NCBI RefSeq assembly: GCF_042666235.1
Contig: NZ_JBHTFQ010000005.1
Location: 325,557-389,556 of the forward strand
Origin: Halodurantibacterium daqingensis
Lineage (GTDB): Bacteria > Pseudomonadota > Alphaproteobacteria > Rhodobacterales > Rhodobacteraceae
Direction of reading: 5' to 3'
DNA: 64,000 bases
Position numbers and translations under genes: made by a program. Below, piece after piece: positions 33,757-43,715 of this stretch. The stretch's first letter is position 1. Every line of letters begins with the position of its first letter. Below the pieces are notes generated by a model, which was not told the origin of the DNA, did no database searches, and saw only the letters and a program-made list of their open reading frames with translations.

Positions 33757-34579
33757 GCCGGGCCACGGGGCGATGCATGGGGGCCATCACCATGCGGTCT
33801 GGGGCGCCGACACGCTGCTGTTGACGATCCTGCCCGCCTTGGCGCTGCTCCTGTATCTGTGGGCCGCGCGCCGTCCGGGCCCTCATCGCAGCTGGAACCC
33901 CTGGCGCAGCGCGAGTTTCGCCCTGGGCATCGCGCTTGTCGTGGCGGCGGTGGCGCCGCCCGTCGCCGCCTGGGCGCATGCGGATCTGCGCGGACATATG
34001 GTTCAGCACCTCGCGCTTGGCATGTTCGCGCCGCTGGGGCTGGTGTTCGGGGCGCCGGTGACGCTTGCGTTGCGCACCCTGCCGGCCCGGACCGCGGCGG
34101 CGCTGATGAGGTTGCTGCGGTCGGTGCCGATCCGCTTCGTTACCTATCCGGCGACGGCGGCATGCCTCAATCTTCTGCCGATGGCGGCGTTGTACCTGAC
34201 ACCGCTTTATGCGGCGAGCCTGCAGAACGGGGCGCTGCATCTGTGGCTGCATGTGCATTTTCTGGTGGCGGGCTGCCTGTTTGCCTGGGCCATCGCCGGG
34301 CCCGACCCGGCGCCGCACCGCCCCGGCCCCGCGTTGCGTCTGGCGGTGCTGATTTGCCATGCGGCGGGGCACGCGATTCTGGGCAAGCTGATGTATGGCT
34401 ACCATTTCCCCCGGGGCACCGGGGCCACGGCGGCCGAGATCGAGGCGGCGGCGCAGTGGATGTATTACGGCGGCGACATCGCCGAACTGCTGCTGGCGAT
34501 CGCGCTGTTCCACGGTTGGTTCGCGGCGCGCGACCGCGCCTTCAGGCGCGATCGGTGCCTTGCCGAAGCGCCGTCATGA
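33749..34579 (+). CDS. ctaG: CtaG-like cytochrome c oxidase assembly protein (caa3 type)
   Basis: 276-residue polytopic membrane protein of the caa3_CtaG family, distinct from the copper chaperone Cox11. The N-terminus is rich in histidine (HGAMHGGHHHAVWG), which suggests metal binding. Conserved histidines follow in LRGHMVQHLALGM and LHLWLHVHFLVAGCLF, and an AAGHAILGKLMYGYHF segment comes before the last helices. It probably helps insert copper or assemble an oxidase. Overlaps the DUF2243 gene and, at its 3' end, the convergent otsA by 38 bp. Confidence 0.87.
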   Translation: MAEPGHGAMHGGHHHAVWGADTLLLTILPALALLLYLWAARRPGPHRSWNPWRSASFALGIALVVAAVAPPVAAWAHADLRGHMVQHLALGMFAPLGLVFGAPVTLALRTLPARTAAALMRLLRSVPIRFVTYPATAACLNLLPMAALYLTPLYAASLQNGALHLWLHVHFLVAGCLFAWAIAGPDPAPHRPGPALRLAVLICHAAGHAILGKLMYGYHFPRGTGATAAEIEAAAQWMYYGGDIAELLLAIALFHGWFAARDRAFRRDRCLAEAPS

Positions 34580-35975
34580 AATCGCGGCACCAATGGGTGA
34601 TGTCGTAATCCAGCAGCCGCCCCATCATCCGCTGCCACCGCTCCTGCCGTTCGGCCAACGGCATGGACAGGGCCTGCGCGATCGCCGAGGCCGTCTGATC
34701 GGTATCATAGGGATTGCAGAACACCGCGCCGCCGGCCAGTTCCCGCGCGGCGCCGGCGAAACGCGACAGGACCAGCACGCCGGGATCCTCGGGGTCCTGG
34801 GCCGCCACGAATTCCTTGGCCACAAGGTTCATCCCGTCGCGCAGCGGTGTCACCAGACCGACGCGGGCCTCGCGGTATAGCCCCGCAAGGATCGCGCGGC
34901 TGAGCGAACGATTCACATAGCGGATCGGCACCCAGTTGATCGTGCCGTGGCGGCCATTGACCTGCCCGCACTGGGTGGCGATCGCATCCTGCATCGCCCG
35001 GTATTCGGGCACGTCCGATCGCGACTTGGGCGCGACCTGCAGCATTGTCACGCGTTCCCGGTCGTCGGGATTGTTCTGCAGGAAGCGCTCGTAGGCGTCG
35101 ATCCGCTGGGCGATGCCTTTGGAGTAATCCAGACGGTCCACGCCGATGATCAGGGCCCGCCCCTCGAGGCTGCGGCGCATGTCGCGCACCTGCCCGCGGG
35201 CGGTGACGCGGGCGGCAAGGCTGGCAAAGCGCGCCGTGTCGATGCCGATCGGAAAGGCGGCGGCGGCAAAGTCGCGCCCGCAGGCCCTGATCCAGCTTCC
35301 GGCGCCGGTATTGTTGCCGACCGCAATGTCGCCACCATCGGGTCCGCGGATCTGATCGCCGCAGCCTTCGCGGCGCAGGCAGCCGATGAAGTTCTCGAGA
35401 TCGTAATCGGTCTGGAAGCCGATCAGATCATAGCTTGCCAGCGACCGCAGGATCGTGTCGTAGATCGGCATTGCGAACATGATATCCGCGGGCGGCCAGG
35501 GGATATGCAGGAAAAAGCCGATCCGGTTGGTGACGCCGCGCTTGCGCAATTCGTCGGCAAGCGGGATCAGATGGTAATCATGCACCCAGATCACGTCGTC
35601 GGGCTGGATCATCGGCACCAGCCGTTCGGCGAACAGCCGGTTGACGCGGAAATAGCCCGCCATTTCGCGCCGGGCATATTCGGCCAGATCCAGCCGCAGG
35701 TGAAAGATCGGCCAGAGCACCCGGTTGGCAAAGCCGTTGTAGTATTCATCGACATCAGTCTGGCTCAGATCGCTGAGCACATAGCTGATGTTGCCTTCCT
35801 GCCGGACGGTGGGGGGACCGGGCTCGCCCTCGGTCGTCTCGCCGGACCAGCCCATCCAGATGCCGCCGTCGCTTTGAAGCGCGGCATGGACCGCCACCGC
35901 CAGCCCGCCCGCAGGCGGATTGCCGTTGCGGTCGGGCACCGGCACGCGGTTCGAGACGACGATCAGCCGGCCCAT
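34542..35975 (-). CDS. otsA: Trehalose-6-phosphate synthase
   Basis: GT20 glycosyltransferase making trehalose-6-phosphate from UDP-glucose and glucose-6-phosphate, 477 residues. Diagnostic segments are RLIVVSNRVPVP at the N-terminus, MGWSGET, VLWPIFHLR, VIWVHDYHLIPL, GVDRLDYSKGI and the C-terminal TPLRDGMNLVAKEFVAAQ. The ATG at 35975 is chosen over a TTG at 35981. No otsB phosphatase is adjacent, so the second step is encoded elsewhere. Trehalose protects against osmotic and desiccation stress, which fits the stress island next door, but no stress-promoter match was seen upstream. The 251-bp gap before it shows nothing else. Confidence 0.95.
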   Translation of the reverse strand: MGRLIVVSNRVPVPDRNGNPPAGGLAVAVHAALQSDGGIWMGWSGETTEGEPGPPTVRQEGNISYVLSDLSQTDVDEYYNGFANRVLWPIFHLRLDLAEYARREMAGYFRVNRLFAERLVPMIQPDDVIWVHDYHLIPLADELRKRGVTNRIGFFLHIPWPPADIMFAMPIYDTILRSLASYDLIGFQTDYDLENFIGCLRREGCGDQIRGPDGGDIAVGNNTGAGSWIRACGRDFAAAAFPIGIDTARFASLAARVTARGQVRDMRRSLEGRALIIGVDRLDYSKGIAQRIDAYERFLQNNPDDRERVTMLQVAPKSRSDVPEYRAMQDAIATQCGQVNGRHGTINWVPIRYVNRSLSRAILAGLYREARVGLVTPLRDGMNLVAKEFVAAQDPEDPGVLVLSRFAGAARELAGGAVFCNPYDTDQTASAIAQALSMPLAERQERWQRMMGRLLDYDITHWCRDFMTALRQGTDRA

Positions 35976-36226
35976 GGACAAACCCCGCGCCTAAGGGGCG
36001 CCGCCCGGCATGGCGAGCCGGGACAGTTGGAAATGCCGATCAAGGCGATCAAACAGTCACTCCGTGGTGGAAGCCCGCGAGCAAAGGTGCGGGGGATCAT
36101 CATCACGCCTCCAGTCCTGGTCCGGTGCGGACCTAGCATGAACGCGCCCGCACAACCAGAGCGGAGGCGGGCGCGGCCTTCAGGGGCGGCCCCGGCGGAA
36201 CCGCTCCGGGCAGTTCGGGGGGCAGA

Positions 36227-36724
36227 TCACTCGGCCGCGACGGCGTGGCGGTTCGCATCCGCATCGGCAAGCTTGGTCAGCTTCTCGTCGGTCGCGTATT
36301 CTTCCTTCAGCGTCTCGTCCAGAAGCTTGACGGCATCCTTCATGCCCAGAACGCCGGCCCAGCGTTTCAGCGTGCCATAGCGGGCGATCTCGTAATGCTC
36401 GACGGCCTGGGCGGCGCCGATCAGCCCGGCGTCAAGCGCGGGCATGTCCTTGAACTCTTCCAGGATTTCCTCGCCTTCCTCGATGATGCCGTCGATGGCG
36501 GGACAGGTCTTGCCGCGGGGACGCTTGTCGAGCATCTCGAAGATCTGTTCGAGCCGGGCCACCTGGCCCTCGGTTTCGTCACGATGGGCCTCGAAGGCCA
36601 TGCGCGCATCGTCAGACTCGGCGCCGCGCGCCATCTTGTTGAGAGCTTTGAGGATCTTGCGCTCGGCATAGTAGATGTCGCGCAATCCGTCGAAGAAAAG
36701 CGCGTCGAGGTTCTTCTGTTTCAT
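36227..36724 (-). CDS. Ferritin-like DUF892 (YciE/YciF-type) protein
   Basis: 165-residue all-helical protein of the YciF/DUF892 ferritin-like family, induced by stress in many bacteria and thought to bind a di-iron centre. The N-terminal DALFFDGLRDIYYAERKILKALNKMARGA and the central RDETEGQVARLEQIFEML and QAVEHYEIARYGTLK segments carry the conserved Glu and His residues. The ATG at 36724 follows a GCGGA ribosome site. A stress-promoter match lies 38 nt upstream (36762-36786), back to back with another driving the gene at 36861. Confidence 0.93.
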   Translation of the reverse strand: MKQKNLDALFFDGLRDIYYAERKILKALNKMARGAESDDARMAFEAHRDETEGQVARLEQIFEMLDKRPRGKTCPAIDGIIEEGEEILEEFKDMPALDAGLIGAAQAVEHYEIARYGTLKRWAGVLGMKDAVKLLDETLKEEYATDEKLTKLADADANRHAVAAE

Positions 36725-36761
36725 GGTCCGCTCCGCTTGGGGCTGAGGTGTATGGGGCAAA

Positions 36762-36786
36762 AACCGGCGACGGCGGCTTTTGTTCC
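36762..36786 (-). promoter_or_regulatory. EcfG-type promoter of the DUF892 gene
   Basis: Minus strand GGAAC, 16 nt, GGTT; 38 nt from the -10 element to the ATG at 36724. Confidence 0.72.
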
Positions 36787-36809
36787 GTAGCTGCCGGCAG
36801 CGCGGGCCG

Positions 36810-36834
36810 GGAACCGCGGGGCCTGCGCCTTGTT
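36810..36834 (+). promoter_or_regulatory. EcfG-type promoter of the gene at 36861
   Basis: GGAAC (36810-36814), 16 nt, TGTT (36831-36834); 27 nt before the ATG. Divergent with the DUF892 promoter only 24 bp away. Confidence 0.65.
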
Positions 36835-36860
36835 GCAGAGGACAGCAGAAAGGAAATGTC

Positions 36861-37313
36861 ATGAACCGACTTCGTTACATGTTGGCTGCGGGCGCGCTGG
36901 CGGGGCCGGGCGCGGCGCTGGCGCTGGCCTGCGCCGCGCGGCAGGAGGGAAAGCGCCCCTGGCAGCCCCTGAATGGCACCAGCCACTGGGCCCGCGGTCC
37001 CGGGGCGGGGCGCCGGCGGGATCTGGACCTGCGCCACACCGGGCTGGGCGCGGTCACCCATCACGCTGCCGGGTTGTTCTGGGGGATGATCTATGGCGCC
37101 TGGCTGGGCCGGCGGGATCGGCCGGGCAACGGCCGAATACTCGGCGGTGCGGTGACGGTGGCGGCCCTTGCCGCGGTGGTGGATTACGGGCTGGTGCCCC
37201 GACGGCTGACCCCGGGCTGGGAACATGCGGTATCACCGCGCGGCGTTGCGCTTGGCTTTGCCGGCATGGCAGCCGGGCTTGCGCTGGGGGCGGTTCTCGC
37301 GCGGCCCCGCTGA
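36861..37313 (+). CDS. Hypothetical membrane protein, 150 aa
   Basis: Not recognised. An N-terminal hydrophobic stretch (about residues 8-26, ending in a Cys of ALACAARQ) and three further short hydrophobic segments (about 66-82, 92-108 and 130-146) suggest an inner-membrane protein. The connecting loops are rich in Arg and Gly. AAGGAAA lies 5 nt before the ATG. It is divergent from the DUF892 gene with its own stress-promoter match, so it probably belongs to the same stress response. Confidence 0.78.
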   Translation: MNRLRYMLAAGALAGPGAALALACAARQEGKRPWQPLNGTSHWARGPGAGRRRDLDLRHTGLGAVTHHAAGLFWGMIYGAWLGRRDRPGNGRILGGAVTVAALAAVVDYGLVPRRLTPGWEHAVSPRGVALGFAGMAAGLALGAVLARPR

Positions 37314-37435
37314 TCTGCCGGGTCGGAGCATCGGCTGCCGGTAAAGCAGCGATCCCGAAAGCCGTAGCCATGAAGCAGCGGCCTTCGGGATCGCCGGGCC
37401 CGCACGGGAGGCGGATGCAGGCCCATGGGGTGCCC

Positions 37436-38293
37436 TCAGATGATCGGCTGGCCGCCGGTGACTGCGATCATCGTGCCCGAGGTGTAGCTGGACCGGGGAT
37501 CGGCCAGCATCACATAGGCGGTGGCAAGTTCGCCGGGCTGGCCGGGGCGCTGCATCGGCACCTGCTTGCCGAAGCTCGCGACCGACTCGGCCGGAAGGGT
37601 GGCCGGGATCAGCGGCGTCCAGATCGGACCGGGCGCCACCGAATTGGCGCGGATGCCGCGTTCGGCAAGCATCTGCGCAAGGCCGGCGGTGAAGTTCTGG
37701 ATCGCGCCCTTGGTGGTGGCATAGGCCAGCAGCCCCGGGTTCGGCTTGTCGGCATTGATCGAGGCAGTATTGATGATCGAGGCGCCGGGCTTCATATGTG
37801 CCACCGCCGCCTTGGTCAGATAGAACATCGCGTGGATATTGGTGCGGAAGGTCACGTCCCATTCCTCGTCGGGGATCTCGAGGATGTCGTCGAAAGTGGC
37901 CTGATGCGCGGCGTTGTTGACAAGGATATCGATTCCGCCAAGTTCCTGCACCGCGCGGTCGATGATACTGCGGCAATGGGCGGCATCCTGGATGTCGCCG
38001 CGCACCAGCACCGCCTTGCGCCCGGCTTCCTCGACCCAGCGGGCGGTCTCTTCGGCATCCTCATCCTCTTCCAGATAGGAAATGAGCACATCTGCGCCTT
38101 CGCGGGCATAGGCGATGGCCACCGCGCGGCCGATGCCGCTGTCGCCGCCGGTGATCACCGCCTTCATGTCCTTCAGCCGGCCCGATCCGACATAGCTTTC
38201 CTCGCCATGATCGGGGATCGGGTCCATCTGGCCGGTTTCGCCGGGCATGGGCTGTTTCTGTTCGGCAAAGGGCGGTTCGGGCTGATCCGTCAT
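37436..38293 (-). CDS. General-stress short-chain dehydrogenase (YhdF/GSP39-like)
   Basis: 285-residue classical SDR with the extended hydrophilic N-terminus (EQKQPMPGETGQMDPIPDHGEESYVGSGRL) of the stress-induced GSP39/YhdF group. It has the cofactor motif TGGDSGIGRA near residue 50, NNAAHQ, the catalytic Ser in NTASINADKPN, the YATTKGA Tyr-Lys pair, and the SVAPGPIWTPLIP loop. Substrate unknown. A stress-promoter match (38360-38384) lies 67 nt upstream in the gap behind the preceding operon, so it can be transcribed separately. Confidence 0.93.
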   Translation of the reverse strand: MTDQPEPPFAEQKQPMPGETGQMDPIPDHGEESYVGSGRLKDMKAVITGGDSGIGRAVAIAYAREGADVLISYLEEDEDAEETARWVEEAGRKAVLVRGDIQDAAHCRSIIDRAVQELGGIDILVNNAAHQATFDDILEIPDEEWDVTFRTNIHAMFYLTKAAVAHMKPGASIINTASINADKPNPGLLAYATTKGAIQNFTAGLAQMLAERGIRANSVAPGPIWTPLIPATLPAESVASFGKQVPMQRPGQPGELATAYVMLADPRSSYTSGTMIAVTGGQPII

Positions 38294-38359
38294 GGTCGCT
38301 CCTGTCTGCGGTTGTGGCTTTCCGGCGGGCCGCCTGGGCGGGCCGGACGTTGCGGACTG

Positions 38360-38384
38360 AACCCGTCGCAGCGGCCGATGTTCC
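38360..38384 (-). promoter_or_regulatory. EcfG-type promoter of the SDR gene
   Basis: Minus strand GGAAC (38384-38380), 16 nt, GGTT (38363-38360), in the 98-bp gap upstream of the SDR start. Confidence 0.7.
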
Positions 38385-38391
38385 CGGGTCT

Positions 38392-38672
38392 TCAGGTGGA
38401 AAGGCCGACCCGGCGTGCGAGGTCGCGGAAATCTGCCTGTTCGCCCCTCGCATGGCTTTCCAGCGCCATCATCAGGACGCGCGCGGGAAAGGCCATCGCC
38501 TTGCGGTGGGATTCGCTGTCACTGGCCAGCGCGCCGCCGTCCAGGGCCAGGGCCTCCGCATCGGCCAGGGCTGCCCTCAGTTCATCCCGTTCAAGCACGC
38601 CCTTCTGCACAAGCAGGTCAAGAACGCCCGACAGGGCCAGATAGAGCCCTTCGAGCTGGGGATTGGCGGTGT

Positions 38673-38676
<4 letters not shown>
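38392..38676 (-). CDS. Hypothetical protein, 94 aa
   Basis: Small, mostly helical, soluble protein with no recognised domain. An amphipathic N-terminal helix carries LYLALSGVLDLLVQKGVL. The ATG at 38676 overlaps the ndh stop (ATGA at 38673-38676), so it is translated as the last gene of the Mn catalase-HIRAN-ndh operon. It may be an accessory to the dehydrogenase; nothing in the sequence shows this directly. Confidence 0.75.
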
Positions 38677-39978
<1,302 letters not shown>

Positions 39979-39989
<11 letters not shown>

Positions 39990-40407
39990 CAGTCAGACCG
40001 GCAACGCCGCTGAGATCGCCCTCGAGCCAGACCTCGACCTGAAGGGCATCGCCCTCGGCAGGCACCCGGAGGGCATGGGCACGAAACCCCGCATCCAGCA
40101 GCGCGGCGAGCGTGGCGGCGCCGAGCGGCGGCAGATAGCCAAGCGGCTGCCCGTCGGCGGCCTGCACCTGGATGCTGTTGGCATCATAGCGCCGGTCGCG
40201 CTGCCGCACGAGCGCGAGGCGCGCGCCCGGGGCCGGAGGGGTCGCGGGGGCAAACTGGTCGCGGTTCGCGACGCGGGTGGTCAGCACCTTCCAGCCCTGA
40301 CCGGCCCCCGCGACACCGGCGGGCGCTGCACGGCCCGCGAATGCCGGGGTGGCCACGGCGACAGGCGCCGCGGCAAGCCCCGCCGCAATGAAATTGCGAC
40401 GATCCAT
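39979..40407 (-). CDS. Exported HIRAN-domain protein
   Basis: 142 residues. The N-terminal twin-arginine-type signal MDRRNFIAAGLAAAPVAVA ends in an Ala-rich cleavage region. The body resembles a HIRAN domain: RLALVRQRDRRYDANSIQVQ, then GQPLGYLPPLGAATLAALLDAG. HIRAN modules usually occur in DNA helicases such as HLTF, where they bind DNA ends, so an exported copy is unusual. The ATG at 40407 is chosen because AGGAGG lies 8 nt upstream; a GTG at 40413 is too close to it. Between the Mn catalase gene (12 bp) and ndh (11-bp overlap) in one operon. Confidence 0.85.
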
Positions 40408-40419
40408 GGGCACTCCTCC

Positions 40420-41247
40420 TTACTCCTGTTCGGTCTGTGCACCGCTGCCGGGGCGGGCGGGGCCAAGGTTCGGCTCTTCGCCCAGCGGTTCCATCGGCTG
40501 CGAGGTGAAGGTGCCGTTACCATCGATTGTGGTGCCTTCCGACCAGCGGCCCTGGACCGGTTCCGAGCCATCGCGCTGGAAGCCAAGGAAGGAATAGGAA
40601 AACTCGGTCTTTTCCTGATCCTGGGGGAAGCTGTTCGGGATCGGGAACACGTTCTGCGCCCCGCCCAGTTCCTCGATCACGGCAAGCCACTGGTTCTGGT
40701 GCATCGCGTCGCGGGCGATCAGGAAGGACAGCATGTCGCGCATCCCGGGATCCGAGGTCATGTTGTAAAGCCGCACCGCCAGCACGCGCCCGCTGGATTC
40801 CGCCGTGGCATTGGCCATCATGTCGGCGGCAAGATTGCCCGAGGCATAGACATGCGACATGTCGAAGGGCACGCCGTCACTGTCCACCGGCATTGCGGCA
40901 AGCCCGGTCGACAGCAGGTTCTTGAGGTTGATCCCGCCAAGGATCGCCCCACCCACGGGATCGGCCGCGGCCTCTTCCTGCAGTTCCAGCGGCGCCCCTT
41001 CGAGGTTGAGCGCCACCGCCGTGGCCAGCATCTCGATATGGCCCAGCTCTTCGGCGGCGGTATTCATCAGGAGTTGCCGATAGCGGGCGTCATTGCCGCG
41101 CGCGCCACAGGCCTGAAAGAAATACTGCATGGCGACACGGATCTCGCCCTCGACGCCGCCGATTGCCTGCTGCAGGGCGCGGGCAAACAACGGATCGGGG
41201 GTTTCGACGCGCACGGGATGCTGGAGGTTCGGATCAACATAGAACAT
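40420..41247 (-). CDS. Manganese catalase
   Basis: Non-heme di-manganese catalase, 275 residues, splitting hydrogen peroxide. Metal ligands are in IGGVEGEIRVAMQYFFQACG (Glu), NTAAEELGHIEMLATAV (Glu-Glu-x-x-His), the ATAESSGRVLAVRLYNM helix and FLIARDAMHQNQW (His). The C-terminal tail is rich in Pro, Glu and Gly. Mn catalases are common in general-stress regulons. First gene of a four-gene operon (Mn catalase, HIRAN, ndh, 94-aa protein), with a stress-promoter match 32 nt upstream. Confidence 0.95.
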   Translation of the reverse strand: MFYVDPNLQHPVRVETPDPLFARALQQAIGGVEGEIRVAMQYFFQACGARGNDARYRQLLMNTAAEELGHIEMLATAVALNLEGAPLELQEEAAADPVGGAILGGINLKNLLSTGLAAMPVDSDGVPFDMSHVYASGNLAADMMANATAESSGRVLAVRLYNMTSDPGMRDMLSFLIARDAMHQNQWLAVIEELGGAQNVFPIPNSFPQDQEKTEFSYSFLGFQRDGSEPVQGRWSEGTTIDGNGTFTSQPMEPLGEEPNLGPARPGSGAQTEQE

Positions 41248-41278
41248 CACGGACTCCTTTTGGGATGTATGCCCTGCC

Positions 41279-41303
41279 AACTGTCCGTGGGGCGCGTTGT
41301 TCC
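41279..41303 (-). promoter_or_regulatory. EcfG-type promoter of the Mn catalase operon
   Basis: Minus strand GGAAC (41303-41299), 16 nt, AGTT (41282-41279); 32 nt to the ATG at 41247. Confidence 0.66.
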
Positions 41304-41375
41304 TGCCCGCGATGAAGCAGATCGATTGCGCGCGCGAGTTGCGAAGGAAGCGGCGATCATCCCGCCGGCGTTTCG

Positions 41376-41400
41376 GGAACATCTGCACGGCGCGCGGGTT
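41376..41400 (+). promoter_or_regulatory. EcfG-type promoter of a 28-residue membrane peptide gene
   Basis: GGAAC (41376-41380), 16 nt, GGTT (41397-41400); about 91 nt before the ATG at 41492. Divergent from the Mn catalase promoter. Confidence 0.62.
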
Positions 41401-41491
41401 CTTCAGCAGTTCCCGCCGCGCACGGGCCGCGGGGCGGGCTTGTCGCGTGGCCGGGCTGTCCCCCGGCGCAGCTTCAGCGAAAGGATCGAGC

Positions 41492-41578
41492 ATGACCTTT
41501 GCTTTGCGTGATATCCTCTGGATTGCCGGCGCAGGCGCCTGCGCCCTGATCGCCCTGCGTTTCTTCGGGTTCGCCTGA
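41492..41578 (+). CDS. Putative 28-residue single-span membrane peptide
   Basis: A very short open frame encoding a short MTFALRD head and one hydrophobic helix (DILWIAGAGACALIALRFFGF). AAAGGA lies about 7 nt upstream of the ATG, and a stress-promoter match is upstream at 41376-41400. Coding capacity this small can occur by chance; the ribosome site, the promoter and the clean single-helix composition together make it a credible small stress protein. The rest of 41248-41677 shows no other gene. Confidence 0.5.
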   Translation: MTFALRDILWIAGAGACALIALRFFGFA

Positions 41579-41677
41579 GGACGGACGGCCGCGCGTGTGC
41601 CGGGATTCGGGAGGCGACCGCCCGCAAAGGCGCGCGCGGCCCCTCCGGGATGCCGGAGCAGCGCGCTCAGGCGCCGA

Positions 41678-42967
41678 TCATTCGCCCGTCACGCGCCAGA
41701 TCACATCGCCCACATCATCGGCCATCAGCAGGGATTTTCCATCCGGTCCGACCACCACGCCCACCGGACGGCCATAGGATTCCCGTTCGTCCGGCGACAG
41801 GAAGCCCCAGAGGATATCGCGCGGCGGACCCGAGGGCCGGCCGTTCGCGAAGGGCACGAAGATCAGCTTGTATCCGCTCAGCGTCGAGCGGTTCCACGAC
41901 CCGTGCTGCCCGATCACCATACCGTCCGGAAACCCCGGCAGCGTTCCCGCCGGCATCCAGCACAGGCCAAGCGAGGCGGTGTGGCCGCCAAGCGCATAAT
42001 CGGGCGTCAGCGCCCGCGCGACCATCTCGGGATCCTGCGGCACGCGGTCATCGATGGTCTGGCCCCAATAGCAATAGGGCCAGCCATAAAAGCCGCCATC
42101 CTGCACCGAAGTAAGGTAATCGGGGGGCGTTTCATCGCCCAGGCCGTCGCGTTCGTTCACCACGGTCCAGAGAGTGCCCGTCTGCGGCTCCCAGGCCATG
42201 CCGACCGGATTGCGCAGCCCCGAGGCAAAGATCCGCGCCGCGCCGGTGGCCAGATCCAGCTCCCAGATCGCCGCGCGGCCCTCCTCGACCTCCATGCCAT
42301 CCTCGGCGATGTTCGACAGCGACCCGACCCCGGCATAGATGCGGCGCCGGTCGGGCGAGACGATCAGGCTGCGCGTCCAGTGCCCACCGGGCTTGAAGGA
42401 TACCAGCCGGGTGCCAGGGCCTTCGGGGCGGCGCATCCCGGGTCTGAAATCATAGGCGATGATCCCGTCGGTATTGCCGACATAGAAGCGGTCATCGACC
42501 AGTGCCATGCCGAAGGGCTGGTTGAGCCCGTCAAGAAACACCTCGCGCTGTTCGGCCACACCATCGCCATCGTTGTCACGCCAGAGCGAGATCCGGTTGG
42601 CGCTGATGCCGATCGCCTTTGCACGGCGCATCGTCGCCTGCGTCACGCGGTCCATCAACCCCTTGGGCGGGCGCGCCTGCTGCAGCGCCTCGGCCACCAG
42701 GACGCCGCCATCGGGCAGAACCTCGATCCAGCGCGGATGATCCAGTCCGGAGGCAAAGGCATTGACCGAGAGGCCGGGCGCGGCCATGGGGCGCTGCCCT
42801 GGCGCCCAGCCGCGGGCCGTGGGCATCTTCAGGGTCATGATCCCCTGGTTGCGCGCGGGCGGGATCGCGGGGGTGCTGCCCACGGCGGCGGTGCGCGGCG
42901 CGCCGGCGCGCCGCATCAGGACCATCGCGCCGCCGACGATGGCGGTTGCTCGTGCCAGAAAATCCAT
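41678..42967 (-). CDS. PQQ-dependent sugar dehydrogenase (sorbosone dehydrogenase family)
   Basis: 429-residue, six-bladed beta-propeller oxidoreductase of the soluble glucose/sorbosone dehydrogenase family. The N-terminus MDFLARATAIVGGAMVL looks like a signal or membrane anchor. Family segments include FASGLDHPRWIEVLPDGGVLVAE, LNQPFGMALVDDRFYVGNTDGI, GVGSLSNIAEDG, GLRNPVGMAWEP and the C-terminal IGQHGSWNRSTLSGYKL. It would oxidise a sugar in the periplasm and pass electrons to the respiratory chain. The ATG at 42967 follows GGAAGG; a TTG 21 nt upstream is less likely. Probably transcribed with the iron-permease-like gene 121 bp upstream. Confidence 0.88.
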   Translation of the reverse strand: MDFLARATAIVGGAMVLMRRAGAPRTAAVGSTPAIPPARNQGIMTLKMPTARGWAPGQRPMAAPGLSVNAFASGLDHPRWIEVLPDGGVLVAEALQQARPPKGLMDRVTQATMRRAKAIGISANRISLWRDNDGDGVAEQREVFLDGLNQPFGMALVDDRFYVGNTDGIIAYDFRPGMRRPEGPGTRLVSFKPGGHWTRSLIVSPDRRRIYAGVGSLSNIAEDGMEVEEGRAAIWELDLATGAARIFASGLRNPVGMAWEPQTGTLWTVVNERDGLGDETPPDYLTSVQDGGFYGWPYCYWGQTIDDRVPQDPEMVARALTPDYALGGHTASLGLCWMPAGTLPGFPDGMVIGQHGSWNRSTLSGYKLIFVPFANGRPSGPPRDILWGFLSPDERESYGRPVGVVVGPDGKSLLMADDVGDVIWRVTGE

Positions 42968-43088
42968 GCGCTGCCTTCCCGTGCCCAAGGTTACCGAACG
43001 CTACACGACAGTCCGCGCGGGTCAATGCTCCTGTTGCGGCTTGGTCCGCAGGCTCGTGGTGCGGCAAGAAGGGGCGTGGCGGTGCCGG

Positions 43089-43526
43089 TCACCCCGACTG
43101 GGCCTTCCGGTCATCCTCGACCTGTTCGGCAACCTCATTGGCCGCCTCGGCTTCACGATGCAGAAGCTCGCTCAGGCGCCGCAGTTCCTTTTCGTCCAGG
43201 CGCTCCACACCGATGAAGCGGTTTTCGGCCTGACTGTGCAGGATGAGTTCGTCCAGCTTGGCCTGGAGGGCACGTCCGTCGCGGTTCTGGGAATTCTGCA
43301 GCACGAAGACCATGAGGAAGGTCACGATCGTGGTGCCGGTGTTGACGATCAGCTGCCAGGTTTCCGAGAAGCCGAAGGCCGGCCCGGTCAGCGCCCAGGC
43401 GATGATCAGCATCACCGCCATCAGGAAGGTCAGCGGGCGTCCGGCAAGTTCGGCAACCAGATTCGCGAAGCGGACAAAGAGGCCGGGACCTGTCCGGGTG
43501 GTGGTGTCGGGTCGGGTGTCGGGCAT
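43089..43526 (-). CDS. Low-affinity iron permease family protein
   Basis: 145-residue membrane protein of the family annotated as low-affinity iron permease. Two helices (about residues 31-48 and 57-78) are followed by the conserved VFVLQNSQNRDGRALQAKLDELI segment and a helical charged tail. True iron transport by bacterial members is not established, and many are stress-induced. The ATG at 43526 leaves the family start intact. An exact GGAAC-N16-CGTT promoter lies 43 nt upstream. Confidence 0.9.
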   Translation of the reverse strand: MPDTRPDTTTRTGPGLFVRFANLVAELAGRPLTFLMAVMLIIAWALTGPAFGFSETWQLIVNTGTTIVTFLMVFVLQNSQNRDGRALQAKLDELILHSQAENRFIGVERLDEKELRRLSELLHREAEAANEVAEQVEDDRKAQSG

Positions 43527-43568
43527 GGGGGAACCTGGGCATGGCACGCCGGGGCGCGGTGCAGCATC

Positions 43569-43593
43569 AACGCGGCCTGCAAGCATCGGTTCC
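43569..43593 (-). promoter_or_regulatory. EcfG-type promoter (canonical) of the iron-permease-like gene
   Basis: Minus strand GGAAC (43593-43589), 16 nt, CGTT (43572-43569): the exact general-stress consensus, 43 nt before the ATG. Confidence 0.78.
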
Positions 43594-43715
43594 CGCAGCC
43601 TTCGCGCGTCGGCACTGCATGGCCGTCGCCCCTCTGCTGCCGCGCGCGCCCCGGCGTGCCATGCCGGGCGGCTCGTGCGTGTGCGTGTGGGGGGAAGGGG
43701 GGGGGCGGGATCCGT

